A stretch of 64,000 nucleotides of DNA, taken from positions 62,001 through 126,000 of the forward strand of contig NZ_QRGR01000012.1 of NCBI RefSeq assembly GCF_003367245.1, in the 5' to 3' direction. Each line of letters starts with the position of its first letter. The stretch's first letter is position 1. A program made the translations under genes and the position numbers. Below the pieces are notes generated by a model, which ran no database searches, was not told where the DNA came from, and saw nothing but the letters and a program-made list of their open reading frames with translations. Positions 17,517 through 26,327 of the stretch are shown piece after piece. The stretch comes from Pontibacter diazotrophicus (lineage in GTDB: Bacteria > Bacteroidota > Bacteroidia > Cytophagales > Hymenobacteraceae).

Positions 17517-18929
17517 TCAGTTTATCTCCTGGGCTATTTGAAGGGCACGGCGCAGTGCCATCAGTTTATTGTCTACCTCCTGCAGCTCGCTTTCAGGGTT
17601 AGAAGCGGCCACAATGCCTGCACCGGCCTGGTAATATAATTTATAGTCTTTGCTCAAAAAAGAGCGAATCATAATGGCGCTGTTAAAGTTCCCGTTGAAG
17701 TCGAGGAATCCGATACAACCGCCATAAAAGGCACGGTTGGTCGTTTCGTAGCGGTCGATAAGTTGCATGGCCATGTGCTTGGGAGCTCCAGAGAGCGTGC
17801 CCGCCGGAAACGTGCTGGCAATCATCGGCAAAGAGTCCTCCTGCTTGTTCAGTTCTCCTGACACTTTCGATACCAGGTGAATGACGTGGGAATAGAACTG
17901 GATTTCGCGGAAGGTTTCCACTTTCACACTATGGCCGTTGCGGCTGATGTCGTTACGGGCCAGGTCTACCAGCATCACGTGCTCTGCGTTCTCTTTCGGG
18001 TCTGCCAACAGTTTCTCGGCAAGGGCGGCATCAGCGGCGTCATCGCCTGTTCTTCTGAAAGTGCCGGCAATTGGAAAGATACTGGCTTTTTTGTCTTTTA
18101 TCACCAGCTGTGCCTCTGGGGAGGAGCCAAAGATTTTAAAGCTGCCGTAGTCGAAGTAAAAAAGATAAGGTGAAGGATTAACAGAGCGTAGCGCCCGGTA
18201 TACATTAAACTCATCCCCCTGAAAGGCCTGGGCAAAACGACGGGAAAGCACCAGTTGGAAAACATCCCCACGGAAGCAATGCTGCTTGGCCTTTTCAATG
18301 TTCTTCAGATAGTCGTGGCTGCTGATGTTGTGTTCTTCTTCACCTACAGGCTTGAATGTATAGCTTGGAATGTTGCGACTGTTTAGCAGGGCTTCTAATT
18401 GTGAGATGCCGTCGTCGCTGCCTTGATTATAGCTATGAGCAAAAATGAAGGCCTCGTTTGTGAAGTGGTTGATGGCAATTATGTGCTGGTACACCGCATA
18501 GTACAGGTCTGGAATCTGCTGGCGGTCCGGGCGGAGGTTCAGTTCTATATCCTCGAAGTACCGCACGGCATCATAATTCATATAACCGAACAGGCCGTTA
18601 TGGATGAAGTTGAACTTGGTTTGCTCTTCAATATCAAAGCTTCCTGAGAAGGCAGCCAATCGCTCGGGCACGTTTATTTCTCTCGTGATGTCGGTGTGGC
18701 GGATGCTGCCGTCGGGGAAGGTTTCCGTCAGCACCTCATTCTCTGCTTTAATGCTGGCCATGGGGCTGCAACAGATATAGGAGAAACTGTTTTCAGCGCC
18801 GTGGTAGTCAGAGCTTTCGAGCAGAATACTGTTGGGGAAGCGGTCCCGCAGCTTCAGGTAGACGCTCACAGGGGTCAGCGTATCAGCCAACAGGCGCTTA
18901 TAGGTGGTACTGATTTTGTAGTTCTTCAT
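17517..18929 (-). CDS. trpE: Anthranilate synthase component I
   Basis: 470 residues from ATG 18929 (a TTG at 18953 is in frame but lies in the attenuator terminator stem, so it is rejected). The N-terminal ILLESSD contains the LLES motif used for tryptophan feedback binding. The chorismate-binding domain has FPIAGTFRRTG, RNDISR and GTLSGAPKHMAM. It makes anthranilate from chorismate with TrpG. First structural gene of the operon, preceded by a 17-codon leader peptide and an attenuator. Confidence 0.97.
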   Translation of the reverse strand: MKNYKISTTYKRLLADTLTPVSVYLKLRDRFPNSILLESSDYHGAENSFSYICCSPMASIKAENEVLTETFPDGSIRHTDITREINVPERLAAFSGSFDIEEQTKFNFIHNGLFGYMNYDAVRYFEDIELNLRPDRQQIPDLYYAVYQHIIAINHFTNEAFIFAHSYNQGSDDGISQLEALLNSRNIPSYTFKPVGEEEHNISSHDYLKNIEKAKQHCFRGDVFQLVLSRRFAQAFQGDEFNVYRALRSVNPSPYLFYFDYGSFKIFGSSPEAQLVIKDKKASIFPIAGTFRRTGDDAADAALAEKLLADPKENAEHVMLVDLARNDISRNGHSVKVETFREIQFYSHVIHLVSKVSGELNKQEDSLPMIASTFPAGTLSGAPKHMAMQLIDRYETTNRAFYGGCIGFLDFNGNFNSAIMIRSFLSKDYKLYYQAGAGIVAASNPESELQEVDNKLMALRRALQIAQEIN

Positions 18930-18951
18930 CGTTTTATAGAAGGTGCTAAAC

Positions 18952-18987
18952 AAAAAGCCCGCTATTCCAGTGAACAGCGGGCTTTTT
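18952..18987 (-). terminator. trp operon attenuator terminator (3:4 hairpin)
   Basis: A perfect 12-bp stem with GC core (AAAAAGCCCGCT with AGCGGGCTTTTT; 18952-18963 and 18976-18987) is followed by T residues on the minus strand. It lies 23 bp before the trpE ATG, between leader peptide and gene. Confidence 0.92.
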
Positions 18988-19057
18988 CTAATATCGTGTG
19001 CTATATTATTTCATCATAAAAACATAGCAAGGCTGTTCACGTTTGTTTTTCAACGTG
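18970..19057 (-). promoter_or_regulatory. trp leader antiterminator and pause hairpins
   Basis: Region 1 CACGTT (19052-19057) pairs with AACGTG in region 2 (19038-19043). Region 2 GTGAACAGC (19032-19040) pairs perfectly over 9 bp with GCTGTTCAC (18970-18978), which overlaps an arm and loop of the terminator. The trpL stop codon (19037-19039) sits inside region 2. A ribosome stalled at the Trp codons covers region 1 and allows the 2:3 antiterminator. A ribosome at the stop codon masks region 2, so the terminator forms. Confidence 0.88.
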
Positions 19058-19090
19058 CCACCACCAAGCTGTATGTAGATTCTGATTCAC
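19037..19090 (-). CDS. trpL: trp operon leader peptide
   Basis: A 17-codon frame starts with GTG directly after an in-frame TAA and reads MNQNLHTAWWWHVEKQT, then TGA. Three consecutive TGG codons lie at 19058-19066, directly before attenuator region 1. Trp is the rarest codon, so a run of three in so short a frame, with correctly placed alternative hairpins and the trp operon behind it, is strong evidence for a transcription-attenuation leader. Too short for normal gene finders. Confidence 0.9.
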   Translation of the reverse strand: MNQNLHTAWWWHVEKQT

Positions 19091-19139
19091 TTATAGTTCT
19101 GTCTTTAACAGTGAAGGTTGTTTTTCCTCTCCACTTTCA

Positions 19140-19170
19140 CAAAAATAGAGGCTAATTTGATAACTCCCAA
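19140..19170 (-). promoter_or_regulatory. trp operon promoter (Bacteroidota type)
   Basis: On the minus strand TTG (19168-19170), a 20-bp spacer, then TATTTTTG (19140-19147) match the TTG-N17-23-TAnnTTTG consensus exactly. Transcription would start about 19135, some 45 nt before trpL. Confidence 0.7.
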
Positions 19171-19187
19171 CAATTGCCTGTATTTTT

Positions 19188-20690
19188 TTACTTATTCGTT
19201 ACATCAGGCAGAAGTTCAGACTCCTCCTGCTGCATCACCACCTGAAGCGGTAAATTCCCACACGTCTGCCGAAGCAATGTCTTATAGAAGGCAATGCTTT
19301 TTTCGAAAACCTCTACCTCCAGGCGCTCGTCTACATTATGCACCAGTTGTGCTTTTTCGCGGGTTACTACCTGCGGCCCAAAGCGATAGATGTTGTTCGT
19401 GAGGTTTGTGTAATGTCTCGCGTCTGTTGAACCCGGGAATAGAGCGGGTACTACAAGGGCTACTTCCGGGAAAGTCTCTCTTATACTTTGTTCTAAAGCG
19501 GCGTATGTCCAGGTGTCGGTTGGGGTAATGGGAGACGGTGGCGTGTAGGTACCCTTCATCTCTATCTGAACGCGTTCGTCGTTTACCGTTTCCGTTACAT
19601 GTTTTATCACCGTTTCCTGATCCTCTCCGTTCAAAATCCGGATGTTTAGGATAGCCTTCGCCATACGAGGCATCACATTATAGGTATCACCGGCCTCTAA
19701 AACAGTAGGCGTCATCTGTGTGCGGATAAGTGCGCCGGTGGCCTGGTCCTTTGCCAGCATCTTCAGTATCTTTCCTTTAAAAAGGCCATAATGTCGCATG
19801 GCAAATTTATATTTGCCACCTAGTTTACCAGCCATCAACTCCATTGTTTCCTTCGTAGTCGGAATCATGCGTGCTTCAAAAGGCTTGTTTTGCAGGCGGT
19901 TTAAGGCAGCGCTCAAGATTGAAACGGGTGTGTCAAGAGGCGGTGCAGAAGAATGCCCTCCCTCTCCTTTTACTTTTAGCTGCAAGTTCATACCGCCCTT
20001 CGCTGCTGTGCCTATAAAAGCAATGGGTTCGTCGATACCGGGCAGAACTCCTTTTGCCACGGCAAGTCCTTCGTCAAAAACAGCTTCGAGCTTCACGCCC
20101 TGCTCCTGCAGGTATTCACTTATCTTGCCTGCACCTTCAGTGCCTCCTATCTCTTCATCATGGCCGAAGGCAAGATAAATTGTTCTTTCGGGGCTGTAAC
20201 CCTGCTGCAGCAGTTGTTCAACGGCCTCCATAATGGCTATAACCCGGTATTTATCATCCAGGGAACCACGGCCCCAGATGTAGCCGTCTTTCACTGTGCC
20301 TGCATAAGGCTGCTGCTGCCAATCTTCCTTTGTCTCCTCCTCCACAGGCACCACATCCATGTGCGCACTCAGCAGTACAGGGGGCAAATCGGGATCAGTT
20401 CCAAGCCAGGTATAAAGCAGGCTATACCCGTTAACTACTTCCTTCTGCAGTTGCTGGTGTAAGGCTGGGAAAGCCTCCCCAAGGTAGTCGTGCAGGTCCA
20501 AAAATTCAGAATACCTGAATTCCTGTTCATCTACATCTGAAGTAGTTTGGAAGGTGATAGCTTTTGATAGTTTTTGAACCGCTTCGGCAGTTATAGTAGC
20601 TGAGGCCGCAGCCGTAAAATCAGTATCCTGGGCAAAAGTGATGGGGTGAGAAAGAAAAACAAAGAATAAAATAAAAATGTATTGCCTCAT
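19188..20690 (-). CDS. M20-family metallopeptidase (carboxypeptidase S/PM20D1-like)
   Basis: 500 residues with a signal peptide (about 1-20, ending TFAQ). Metal-binding motifs of M20: LSAHMDVVPV, WGRGSLDDK, GHDEEIGGTEGAG, FDEGLA and the C-terminal PGSTDARHYTNL. The middle holds the lid/dimerisation domain. It should hydrolyse N-acyl amino acids or dipeptides in the periplasm. It ends about 20 bp before the trp promoter, and no strong terminator lies in between. Start is ATG at 20690. Confidence 0.93.
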   Translation of the reverse strand: MRQYIFILFFVFLSHPITFAQDTDFTAAASATITAEAVQKLSKAITFQTTSDVDEQEFRYSEFLDLHDYLGEAFPALHQQLQKEVVNGYSLLYTWLGTDPDLPPVLLSAHMDVVPVEEETKEDWQQQPYAGTVKDGYIWGRGSLDDKYRVIAIMEAVEQLLQQGYSPERTIYLAFGHDEEIGGTEGAGKISEYLQEQGVKLEAVFDEGLAVAKGVLPGIDEPIAFIGTAAKGGMNLQLKVKGEGGHSSAPPLDTPVSILSAALNRLQNKPFEARMIPTTKETMELMAGKLGGKYKFAMRHYGLFKGKILKMLAKDQATGALIRTQMTPTVLEAGDTYNVMPRMAKAILNIRILNGEDQETVIKHVTETVNDERVQIEMKGTYTPPSPITPTDTWTYAALEQSIRETFPEVALVVPALFPGSTDARHYTNLTNNIYRFGPQVVTREKAQLVHNVDERLEVEVFEKSIAFYKTLLRQTCGNLPLQVVMQQEESELLPDVTNK

Positions 20691-20912
20691 GCTAACTTGT
20701 TTCTCCCGAAGGGGAGTGAAATTGTAGTATTGATAATATTAGGGGGAGGACAATTTTCATGCCTCTGTCAGTATCTACTTTAACAACTTAAACAACTGAA
20801 GTAAGGTTTCCCTTTTTATGAATAGCGCTGCATGTAGTTTAGATGCCTGCATGAATTTTATCACCCGCTTTCCTTAAAGTTAGATAAAATTAATGTAACC
20901 AGATAAAAAAGC

Positions 20913-21014
20913 ATGCATTGGTTCTGGAAGTTTTATAAAAGAAGAGGAGCAACAATAAGGAGTATTATTTCTCTACAGCAGATGGAAGAGGAGCTTTTGA
21001 TTCTAACAACATAA
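20913..21014 (+). CDS. Candidate small protein, 33 codons
   Basis: ATG to TAA, beginning MHWFWKFYKRRGATIRS, rich in aromatic and basic residues with a short acidic C-terminal helix. It lies alone in the large gap before the 135-residue gene. No ribosome-binding site or promoter is evident. It is equally possible that it is chance; reported as a candidate only. Confidence 0.2.
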   Translation: MHWFWKFYKRRGATIRSIISLQQMEEELLILTT

Positions 21015-21236
21015 AATTTCAAAAAATTATCTAATTGTTAGAATTATCATACGGACAAGATACCGCAATTTTACTTGTACAGCTACTTCTTCTGCAATAA
21101 GCGGGTAATCAATTGATTAATAATTTTAAGCTAAGACAAATATTTTCCAGTCAATTGTACTTTGCTTTAAATCAAAGATATAATATTATAAATAAACTAT
21201 AATCTATATTTAGTAGCTTCCTTCGTTTCTGCGTAG

Positions 21237-21244
21237 TAGATTTG
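21237..21244 (+). promoter_or_regulatory. -7 box TAGATTTG upstream of the 135-residue gene
   Basis: Exact match to TAnnTTTG, 31 bp before the ATG at 21275. No TTG at the right upstream spacing is seen. Confidence 0.45.
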
Positions 21245-21274
21245 TAGCCTTCGTTCTAAAAGGCGATAAATGAA

Positions 21275-21682
21275 ATGAAATTAGCACGAAACGAGATATT
21301 ATTCAGAGAGGCTTACATTGTAATTGAGCTAAATCACCAGGATGATTGGATCTATGTGAATTGGCGTGGTTTTGTGAATTACGATACTGTAACAGCAGGT
21401 TGTGAGAAAATACTTCACTTCATGGAGGAGCACCAATGTTTCAAAATCCTGAACGACAACACGAATGTGGAGGGCATTTGGTCAGGCGCTTCGAAGTGGG
21501 TTGGGCAAGACTGGATTCCGAGGATGAATACGGCTGGAATGCAGTGCTTTGCCTGGGTATATTCTCCCAGCACATTAAGTCGCCTCTCTACAGATAAATC
21601 GCTGCGCTACGCTAAGGAAAACGAATGTATCAATACTTTCGATTCCAAAGAAGAGGCAGAAGACTGGCTTCGAACTAAATAA
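21275..21682 (+). CDS. Hypothetical STAS/SpoIIAA-like protein
   Basis: 135 residues, no signal peptide or membrane segment. The alternating strand/helix pattern with YVNWRGFVNYDTVTAGCEKILHFMEEHQCFKILNDNTNVEG resembles SpoIIAA/STAS-like domains seen in Bacteroidota single-domain proteins. No catalytic motif is seen. It stands alone and converges on hisB with a strong shared terminator. Function unknown; cytoplasmic. Confidence 0.65.
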   Translation: MKLARNEILFREAYIVIELNHQDDWIYVNWRGFVNYDTVTAGCEKILHFMEEHQCFKILNDNTNVEGIWSGASKWVGQDWIPRMNTAGMQCFAWVYSPSTLSRLSTDKSLRYAKENECINTFDSKEEAEDWLRTK

Positions 21683-21683
21683 A

Positions 21684-21723
21684 AACAGCAAAAAGAGCAG
21701 CATGAGCGGCTCTTTTTGCTGTT
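21684..21723. terminator. Bidirectional terminator
   Basis: A perfect 15-bp stem (21684-21698 with 21709-21723) with A5/T5 tracts lies between the convergent 135-residue gene and hisB. Confidence 0.85.
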
Positions 21724-21738
21724 ACATGTAAATCTTTT

Positions 21739-22839
21739 TTAAAGTGTACCTTTTGTACTTGGTATAGAGGTATCGAGCAGGTCCCGCTCTACGGCCATCC
21801 GGATGGAACGAGCGAAAGCCTTGAATATCGCTTCAATTTTATGGTGCTCATTGTCTCCCTTCACCTTCACGTTCAGGTTTGCTTTAGATGTGTCGCTGAA
21901 GGATTTGAAGAAGTGGAAGAACATCTCTGTTGGCATATCCCCTACTTTCTCACGTTTAAATTCCCCGTCCCACACGGTCCAGGGTCTGCCGCTGAAGTCG
22001 ATGGCCACCTGTGCCAGCACGTCGTCCATGGGCAGCAGGAAAAAGCCATAGCGGCTGATGCCCCGCTTATCACCCAATGCCTGCAGAAAAGCCTCGCCTA
22101 GTGCCAAACCAGTGTCTTCAATGGTATGGTGCTCATCAATGTGCAGGTCGCCTTTAACCTGAATAGTCAGATCCAGTTTCCCGTGCTTTGCCACCTGCTC
22201 CAGCATGTGGTCAAAAAAGCCAAGACCGGTTTTAATGTCCATTTTACCGGTGCCATCTAGGTTTAGTTCTACAAGAATATCTGTTTCTGATGTACTGCGC
22301 CTTACACTTGCTTTGCGGGTGGTGGGCTGCTTCAGGAAAGTATAAATCTCGTCCCAGTTGTTCGTGCTCAAAGCTGCTCCATCTGCCGTTGTTTCACCTA
22401 TAAAGATGGCTTTTGCACCTAGGTTCTGCGCGAGCTTTACATCTGTCTGGCGGTCACCGATGACGTAGCTGTTTGCCAGGTCATATTCCCCCGCCAGGTA
22501 ATTCTTCATCATGCCGATGCCTGGCTTACGGGTTTCCAGCCCTTCGTGCTCGAAGCTACGGTCAATCAGGATTTCATCGAATTTGATTCCTTCGCTTTCC
22601 AGTATCTCCAGCATCTTGTTCTGGTAAGGCCAGAAAGTGTCTTCCGGATAGGAGTCTGTACCCAAACCATCCTGGTTCGTCACCATCACGAACTCATAAT
22701 CAAGCTCTCGGAAAATCTTCGCCATGTTGCTGATGGAGCCCGGCACAAAGGCAAACTTCTCAAATGAGTCTACCTGGAAATCCGTTTTGGGCTCAACCAG
22801 GATGGTGCCGTCACGGTCTATGAATAATGCTTTTTTCAT
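21739..22839 (-). CDS. hisB: Bifunctional histidinol-phosphatase/imidazoleglycerol-phosphate dehydratase
   Basis: 366 residues from ATG 22839; the GTG at 22863 lies in the inverted repeat and is not favoured. The N-terminal HAD phosphatase (about 1-165) has FIDRDGTI and VTNQDGLGT. The C-terminal dehydratase (about 175-366) has [18 protein letters not shown] and [13 protein letters not shown], the manganese-binding His clusters. It performs steps 6 and 8 of histidine synthesis. Last gene of hisG-D-C-B, with a 95-bp gap after hisC carrying a 17-bp inverted repeat. Confidence 0.97.
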   Translation of the reverse strand: MKKALFIDRDGTILVEPKTDFQVDSFEKFAFVPGSISNMAKIFRELDYEFVMVTNQDGLGTDSYPEDTFWPYQNKMLEILESEGIKFDEILIDRSFEHEGLETRKPGIGMMKNYLAGEYDLANSYVIGDRQTDVKLAQNLGAKAIFIGETTADGAALSTNNWDEIYTFLKQPTTRKASVRRSTSETDILVELNLDGTGKMDIKTGLGFFDHMLEQVAKHGKLDLTIQVKGDLHIDEHHTIEDTGLALGEAFLQALGDKRGISRYGFFLLPMDDVLAQVAIDFSGRPWTVWDGEFKREKVGDMPTEMFFHFFKSFSDTSKANLNVKVKGDNEHHKIEAIFKAFARSIRMAVERDLLDTSIPSTKGTL

Positions 22840-22862
22840 TTTATTTTTCGATGCTCGATGCA

Positions 22863-22909
22863 CGAATCAGGTATCACGATTTCAAAATTATGTCGTGATA
22901 CCTGATTCG
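22863..22909. repeat. 17-bp perfect inverted repeat in the hisC-hisB gap
   Basis: 22863-22879 and 22893-22909 (CGAATCAGGTATCACGA and complement) form a perfect stem with a 13-nt loop inside the operon. No T-tract follows, so it is not a simple terminator. Confidence 0.8.
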
Positions 22910-22934
22910 CGCTACTTGATACACGCTATATAAT

Positions 22935-23981
22935 TTATTCAAACTCAGCAATAGATTGAAGCAGCTTCTGGTTTTCCTCCAGCGTCCCAACCGAAATACG
23001 AAGACATCCTTCACAGCCCGGCAAACTGGAGCGGTTACGCACCACGATGCCTTCGCCTAACAGGTATTTGTATAAGCCGTTGGCATCTTTCACTTTTACC
23101 AGTATAAAGTTGGCATCGGAAGGAAACACTTTCTCTACTGTTTTCAGTGTAGGTAGTGTCTGCATGAGCAGCGTTCGCTCCTGCACAATCTCCTCCACCA
23201 TATCTTTTAGCGCTTCGGTTCGCGTTAATGCTTCCAGTGCCAGTTCCTGGGTTGCCTCGTTTATATTGTAAGGCGGCTTTATTTTGTCCAGCACGGAGAT
23301 AAGCTCAGCTGAGGCAAAAGCAAGACCTAAGCGCAAACCCGCCATCCCCCAGGCTTTGGAGAAAGTCTGCAGCACCACGAGGTTCGGAAACTCAGCCAAT
23401 CGGGTGGTCCAGCTAGGGGTTTGCCCGAAGTCTACGTAAGCCTCGTCCAGCACGACCAGCCCGTTGAAGTTCCGAAGGATAGTCTCTATACTTGAAGTTT
23501 CGATTGCGTTACCAGTCGGATTGTTGGGCGTGCAGATAAAGATAATTTTCGTATTGGGCTTCACCTGCGCCAGCAGCTCCTCTATTGGTATCTGGAAATC
23601 AGAAGTCAGCTGCACGGCCTCCAGGGCCACATCATTCAGGTTGGCAGACACTTCATACATGCCATAGGTAGGCGGGAGGTGCAGCATGGCATCCTGGCCC
23701 GGCCGGCACACCATCCGGAAAAGCAGGTCTATGGCTTCGTCGCTGCCGTTGCCCAAAAAAATCTGGTCCGGCTGCACGCCCTTCAGTTCCGCAATGCGCT
23801 CCTTCAATTTCTTCTGGTGCGGGTCCGGATAGCGGTTGTAGTTTTCGCCGGCAAGGCTGCCGAGGTTATTTTCGTTGGCATCCAGAAACACGCTGGCAGC
23901 GCCTTTAAATTCGTCGCGGGCCGAAGAATAGGCTTTCATCTTCTGCACATTCGGCCGGATAATAGCATTCAGGTTAAACAC
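22935..23981 (-). CDS. hisC: Histidinol-phosphate aminotransferase
   Basis: 348 residues. PLP aminotransferase fold I, with NGSDEAIDLLFR, TPNNPTGN, LDEAYVDFG and the PLP lysine in FSKAWGMAGLRLG (about 210). It converts imidazole acetol phosphate to histidinol phosphate. It overlaps hisD by 8 bp. Confidence 0.97.
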   Translation of the reverse strand: MFNLNAIIRPNVQKMKAYSSARDEFKGAASVFLDANENNLGSLAGENYNRYPDPHQKKLKERIAELKGVQPDQIFLGNGSDEAIDLLFRMVCRPGQDAMLHLPPTYGMYEVSANLNDVALEAVQLTSDFQIPIEELLAQVKPNTKIIFICTPNNPTGNAIETSSIETILRNFNGLVVLDEAYVDFGQTPSWTTRLAEFPNLVVLQTFSKAWGMAGLRLGLAFASAELISVLDKIKPPYNINEATQELALEALTRTEALKDMVEEIVQERTLLMQTLPTLKTVEKVFPSDANFILVKVKDANGLYKYLLGEGIVVRNRSSLPGCEGCLRISVGTLEENQKLLQSIAEFE

Positions 23982-25263
23982 GGTTTACCTCCTTCAATCT
24001 TATACTTACTGCATTTTTGTGTGCCTCCAGCCCTTCGGCGGCTGCCATGGTTTCGATGGTACTGCCAATTTGCTGCAAACCTTCTGGGGTGATGTACTGG
24101 AAGGTAATTTTCTTCACGAAGCTGTCCAAAGACACGCCGCTATAGGCACGGGCGTAGCCGTTGGTTGGTAGGGTGTGGTTGGTGCCTGAAGCATAATCGC
24201 CGGCAGATTCCGGGCTATAGTTCCCCAGGAATACAGAACCAGCGTTGGTGATACTGTCGATGGCTTCTTCGAAATTCAGAATAGAAAGGATCAGGTGCTC
24301 CGGCGCGTACAGGTTGGAGAAGTCCATCATTTCCGCTACGCTTTCCATGAGTATACCCAGGCTGTTATCTAATGCTTTCTGAGCAAATTCCCTCCGTGGC
24401 AGCACCGCTAACTGCGCCTCTAGTTCCTGTTCTACTTTTTGCAGCAGCTTCTCTGAATTTGTCAGCAGCACCACCTGCGAATCTGCCCCGTGCTCCGCCT
24501 GCGAGAGCAGGTCAGCGGCCACAAAAGCAGGATTGGCAGAGTCATCCGCCATCACCAGCACCTCAGAGGGCCCGGCAGGTAAATCAATCGCTACGCCTGC
24601 TTTGCTCACCAGTTGCTTAGCCACCGTCACATACTGGTTTCCGGGGCCGAATATCTTGTAAACAGCGGGCACTGTCTCCGTGCCGAAGGCCAGCGCGGCC
24701 ACGGCCTGCGCACCACCTGCTTTCACCACCCGGTTCACTCCTAAAAGGGAAGCGGTATATAGTATGGCAGGATGCACCGTGCCGTCTTTGGAAGGCGGCG
24801 TGCAGAGCACCAATTCTTTGCAGCCTGCAATACGGGCTGGTACACCCAGCATTAGCAATGTAGAAAATAAGGGAGCTGTGCCGCCTGGAACATATAAGCC
24901 AACCTTTTCAATGGCCACGCTCTTACGCCAGCAGGTAACCCCCGGCATTGTTTCTACCTGTTTTACATGCTCCGCCTGCTGCGTATGAAACACCTGAATG
25001 TTGCTGTAAGCCTGCAGAATCGCCTCTTTCAGCTCCCATGACAACTTTGACTCAGCCTCAGCGAACTCTTCTTCTGTTGCTAACAGGCCCTGCAGCTTTA
25101 CGCCGTCGTACTTTTCAGCCAGTTCCAGCAAGGCGGCATCTCTCCGCTCCTGCACCAGTTTAAAAGTTTGGAGTATGCCTGGCTCCAGTTCCTCCAGGTT
25201 TTTGGTAGGCCGCTTCACCAGCTCCTGCCATTGCTCCTGCTTTGGATTTATAATCTTGCGCAT
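23974..25263 (-). CDS. hisD: Histidinol dehydrogenase
   Basis: 429 residues. [42 protein letters not shown] and [11 protein letters not shown] are conserved NAD- and zinc-site segments. It carries out the two final oxidations to histidine. It begins 3 bp after hisG and overlaps hisC. Confidence 0.98.
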   Translation of the reverse strand: MRKIINPKQEQWQELVKRPTKNLEELEPGILQTFKLVQERRDAALLELAEKYDGVKLQGLLATEEEFAEAESKLSWELKEAILQAYSNIQVFHTQQAEHVKQVETMPGVTCWRKSVAIEKVGLYVPGGTAPLFSTLLMLGVPARIAGCKELVLCTPPSKDGTVHPAILYTASLLGVNRVVKAGGAQAVAALAFGTETVPAVYKIFGPGNQYVTVAKQLVSKAGVAIDLPAGPSEVLVMADDSANPAFVAADLLSQAEHGADSQVVLLTNSEKLLQKVEQELEAQLAVLPRREFAQKALDNSLGILMESVAEMMDFSNLYAPEHLILSILNFEEAIDSITNAGSVFLGNYSPESAGDYASGTNHTLPTNGYARAYSGVSLDSFVKKITFQYITPEGLQQIGSTIETMAAAEGLEAHKNAVSIRLKEVNRV

Positions 25264-25266
25264 GCC

Positions 25267-26118
25267 TTAAATAATCATCTTTTCAATCGGAATTACTAAA
25301 ATGCCCTGTGCTCCTGCCGCTTTTATTTTTTCAATAATCTCCCAGAAGTCATCTTCATTCACCACAGAGTGTAGCGAACTCCAGCCATCTTCGGCCAGTG
25401 GTAGAATGGTAGGGGATTTTATGCTTGGCAACAAAGATCGGATTTCGTCCAGGCTCTCGTTTGGGGCATTCAGCAGGATGTATTTCTTTTTGCGGGCACG
25501 TTGCACGGCATGTATCCGGAACAGGAGTTTCTCCAGAATTTCCCGTTTTTCCTCGCTCAGTTCTTCATTGGCAATAAGGGCTGCCTCCGATTTAAACACG
25601 CGCTCCACCTCTTTCAGTCCATTGCTTATCAGCGTGCTGCCGGAGCTGACGATGTCACAAATAGCTTCCGCCAGCCCGATGCTTGGGGCAATTTCCACAG
25701 AACCGCTGATGGTATGAATGTCGGCTTCCACCCCTTGCTCCTGCAGGTAAGCCTTTAAAAGGTTCGGGTAAGAAGTGGCAATATTCTTACCATTCAGGTC
25801 CTGGATAGAGTTATACTCCATCGTTTTGGGAACAGCAAGCGAAAGGCGGCATTTTGAGAAGCCAAGTTTCTCCACCGTCAGCGATTGCTTCCCCTCCTCT
25901 ACCAGCACATTCTCCCCCACAATGCCTATATCGGCCACACCGTCGGCCACATAGCCAGGGATGTCGTCATCGCGGAGATACAGAATTTCAAGCGGGAAAT
26001 TGGTTGATTCAGTTTTAAGCTTCAATGAACTCGAAACAAAGGAGATACCACATTCACGGATCAGGTTCAGCGAGTCTTCACTCAACCTACCGGACTTCTG
26101 GATAGCTAATCGTAGCAT
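25267..26118 (-). CDS. hisG: ATP phosphoribosyltransferase, long form
   Basis: 283 residues. Catalytic domains (about 1-205) have LRLAIQKSGRLSE, ADIGIVGENVLVE and the PRPP loop EAICDIVSSGSTL. A C-terminal ACT-like regulatory domain (about 210-283) binds histidine in long HisG, so no HisZ is needed. First committed enzyme of the pathway. Preceded by a his-rich leader peptide about 110 bp upstream. Confidence 0.97.
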   Translation of the reverse strand: MLRLAIQKSGRLSEDSLNLIRECGISFVSSSLKLKTESTNFPLEILYLRDDDIPGYVADGVADIGIVGENVLVEEGKQSLTVEKLGFSKCRLSLAVPKTMEYNSIQDLNGKNIATSYPNLLKAYLQEQGVEADIHTISGSVEIAPSIGLAEAICDIVSSGSTLISNGLKEVERVFKSEAALIANEELSEEKREILEKLLFRIHAVQRARKKKYILLNAPNESLDEIRSLLPSIKSPTILPLAEDGWSSLHSVVNEDDFWEIIEKIKAAGAQGILVIPIEKMII

Positions 26119-26160
26119 ACAAGGTATTTTTTTATGTCTTTATGTATAAAGGAAATGATG

Positions 26161-26239
26161 CCTTTGCTTCTTGCAAAGGACAAAATCGGGAACAGACCCT
26201 GGGGGGCAATATGGTCGTATTATTCCTCTTACGAGGAAT
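26161..26239 (-). promoter_or_regulatory. his operon leader hairpins (candidate attenuator)
   Basis: Hairpin ATTCCTC-GTAA-GAGGAAT (26222-26239) includes the hisL stop codon. A competing pairing joins GGAA/GACC of its second arm to GGTC..TTCC at 26188-26198. A third hairpin CCTTTGC-AAGAA-GCAAAGG (26161-26179) is followed by a moderately T-rich stretch. The layout parallels the trp attenuator, but the terminator is weaker and the alternative folds were not fully resolved by hand. Confidence 0.55.
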
Positions 26240-26327
26240 GATGGATGTGGTGAAAACGTACATGTGCAGCCGAAGCAACAGGAATTGCGGAAGAAGATGG
26301 GGTGCTATTTGTATTCGTTGCGCTCAT
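26229..26327 (-). CDS. hisL: his operon leader peptide
   Basis: A 32-codon frame starts with ATG (26325-26327) and ends VRFHHIHHSS then TAA. It has four His codons in a five-codon run (26238-26252) plus one His just before. It lies directly upstream of hisG, and its stop codon falls in a 7-bp hairpin. The first half is rich in Ser, Thr and Ala. Position, orientation and the His cluster make it a regulatory leader peptide for histidine-dependent attenuation; the gene is too short for routine prediction. Confidence 0.83.
   Translation of the reverse strand: MSATNTNSTPSSSAIPVASAAHVRFHHIHHSS

Larger units (their letters stand above)
20691..21274. other. 584-bp AT-rich intergenic region
   Basis: It holds a degenerate copy of the CCCC/GGGG repeat (CTCCCGAAGGGGAG at 20703-20716, GGGGGAGGACAATTTT at 20741-20756), a 33-codon candidate small frame (20913-21014), and an exact TAGATTTG box (21237-21244) upstream of the next gene. 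The remainder shows no coding pattern. Confidence 0.6.

Noticed and set aside
18930..18953. Upstream in-frame start (TTG 18953) for trpE
   Set aside because: It lies in the attenuator terminator stem and would put the stem in coding sequence; the ATG at 18929 gives a normal TrpE start.
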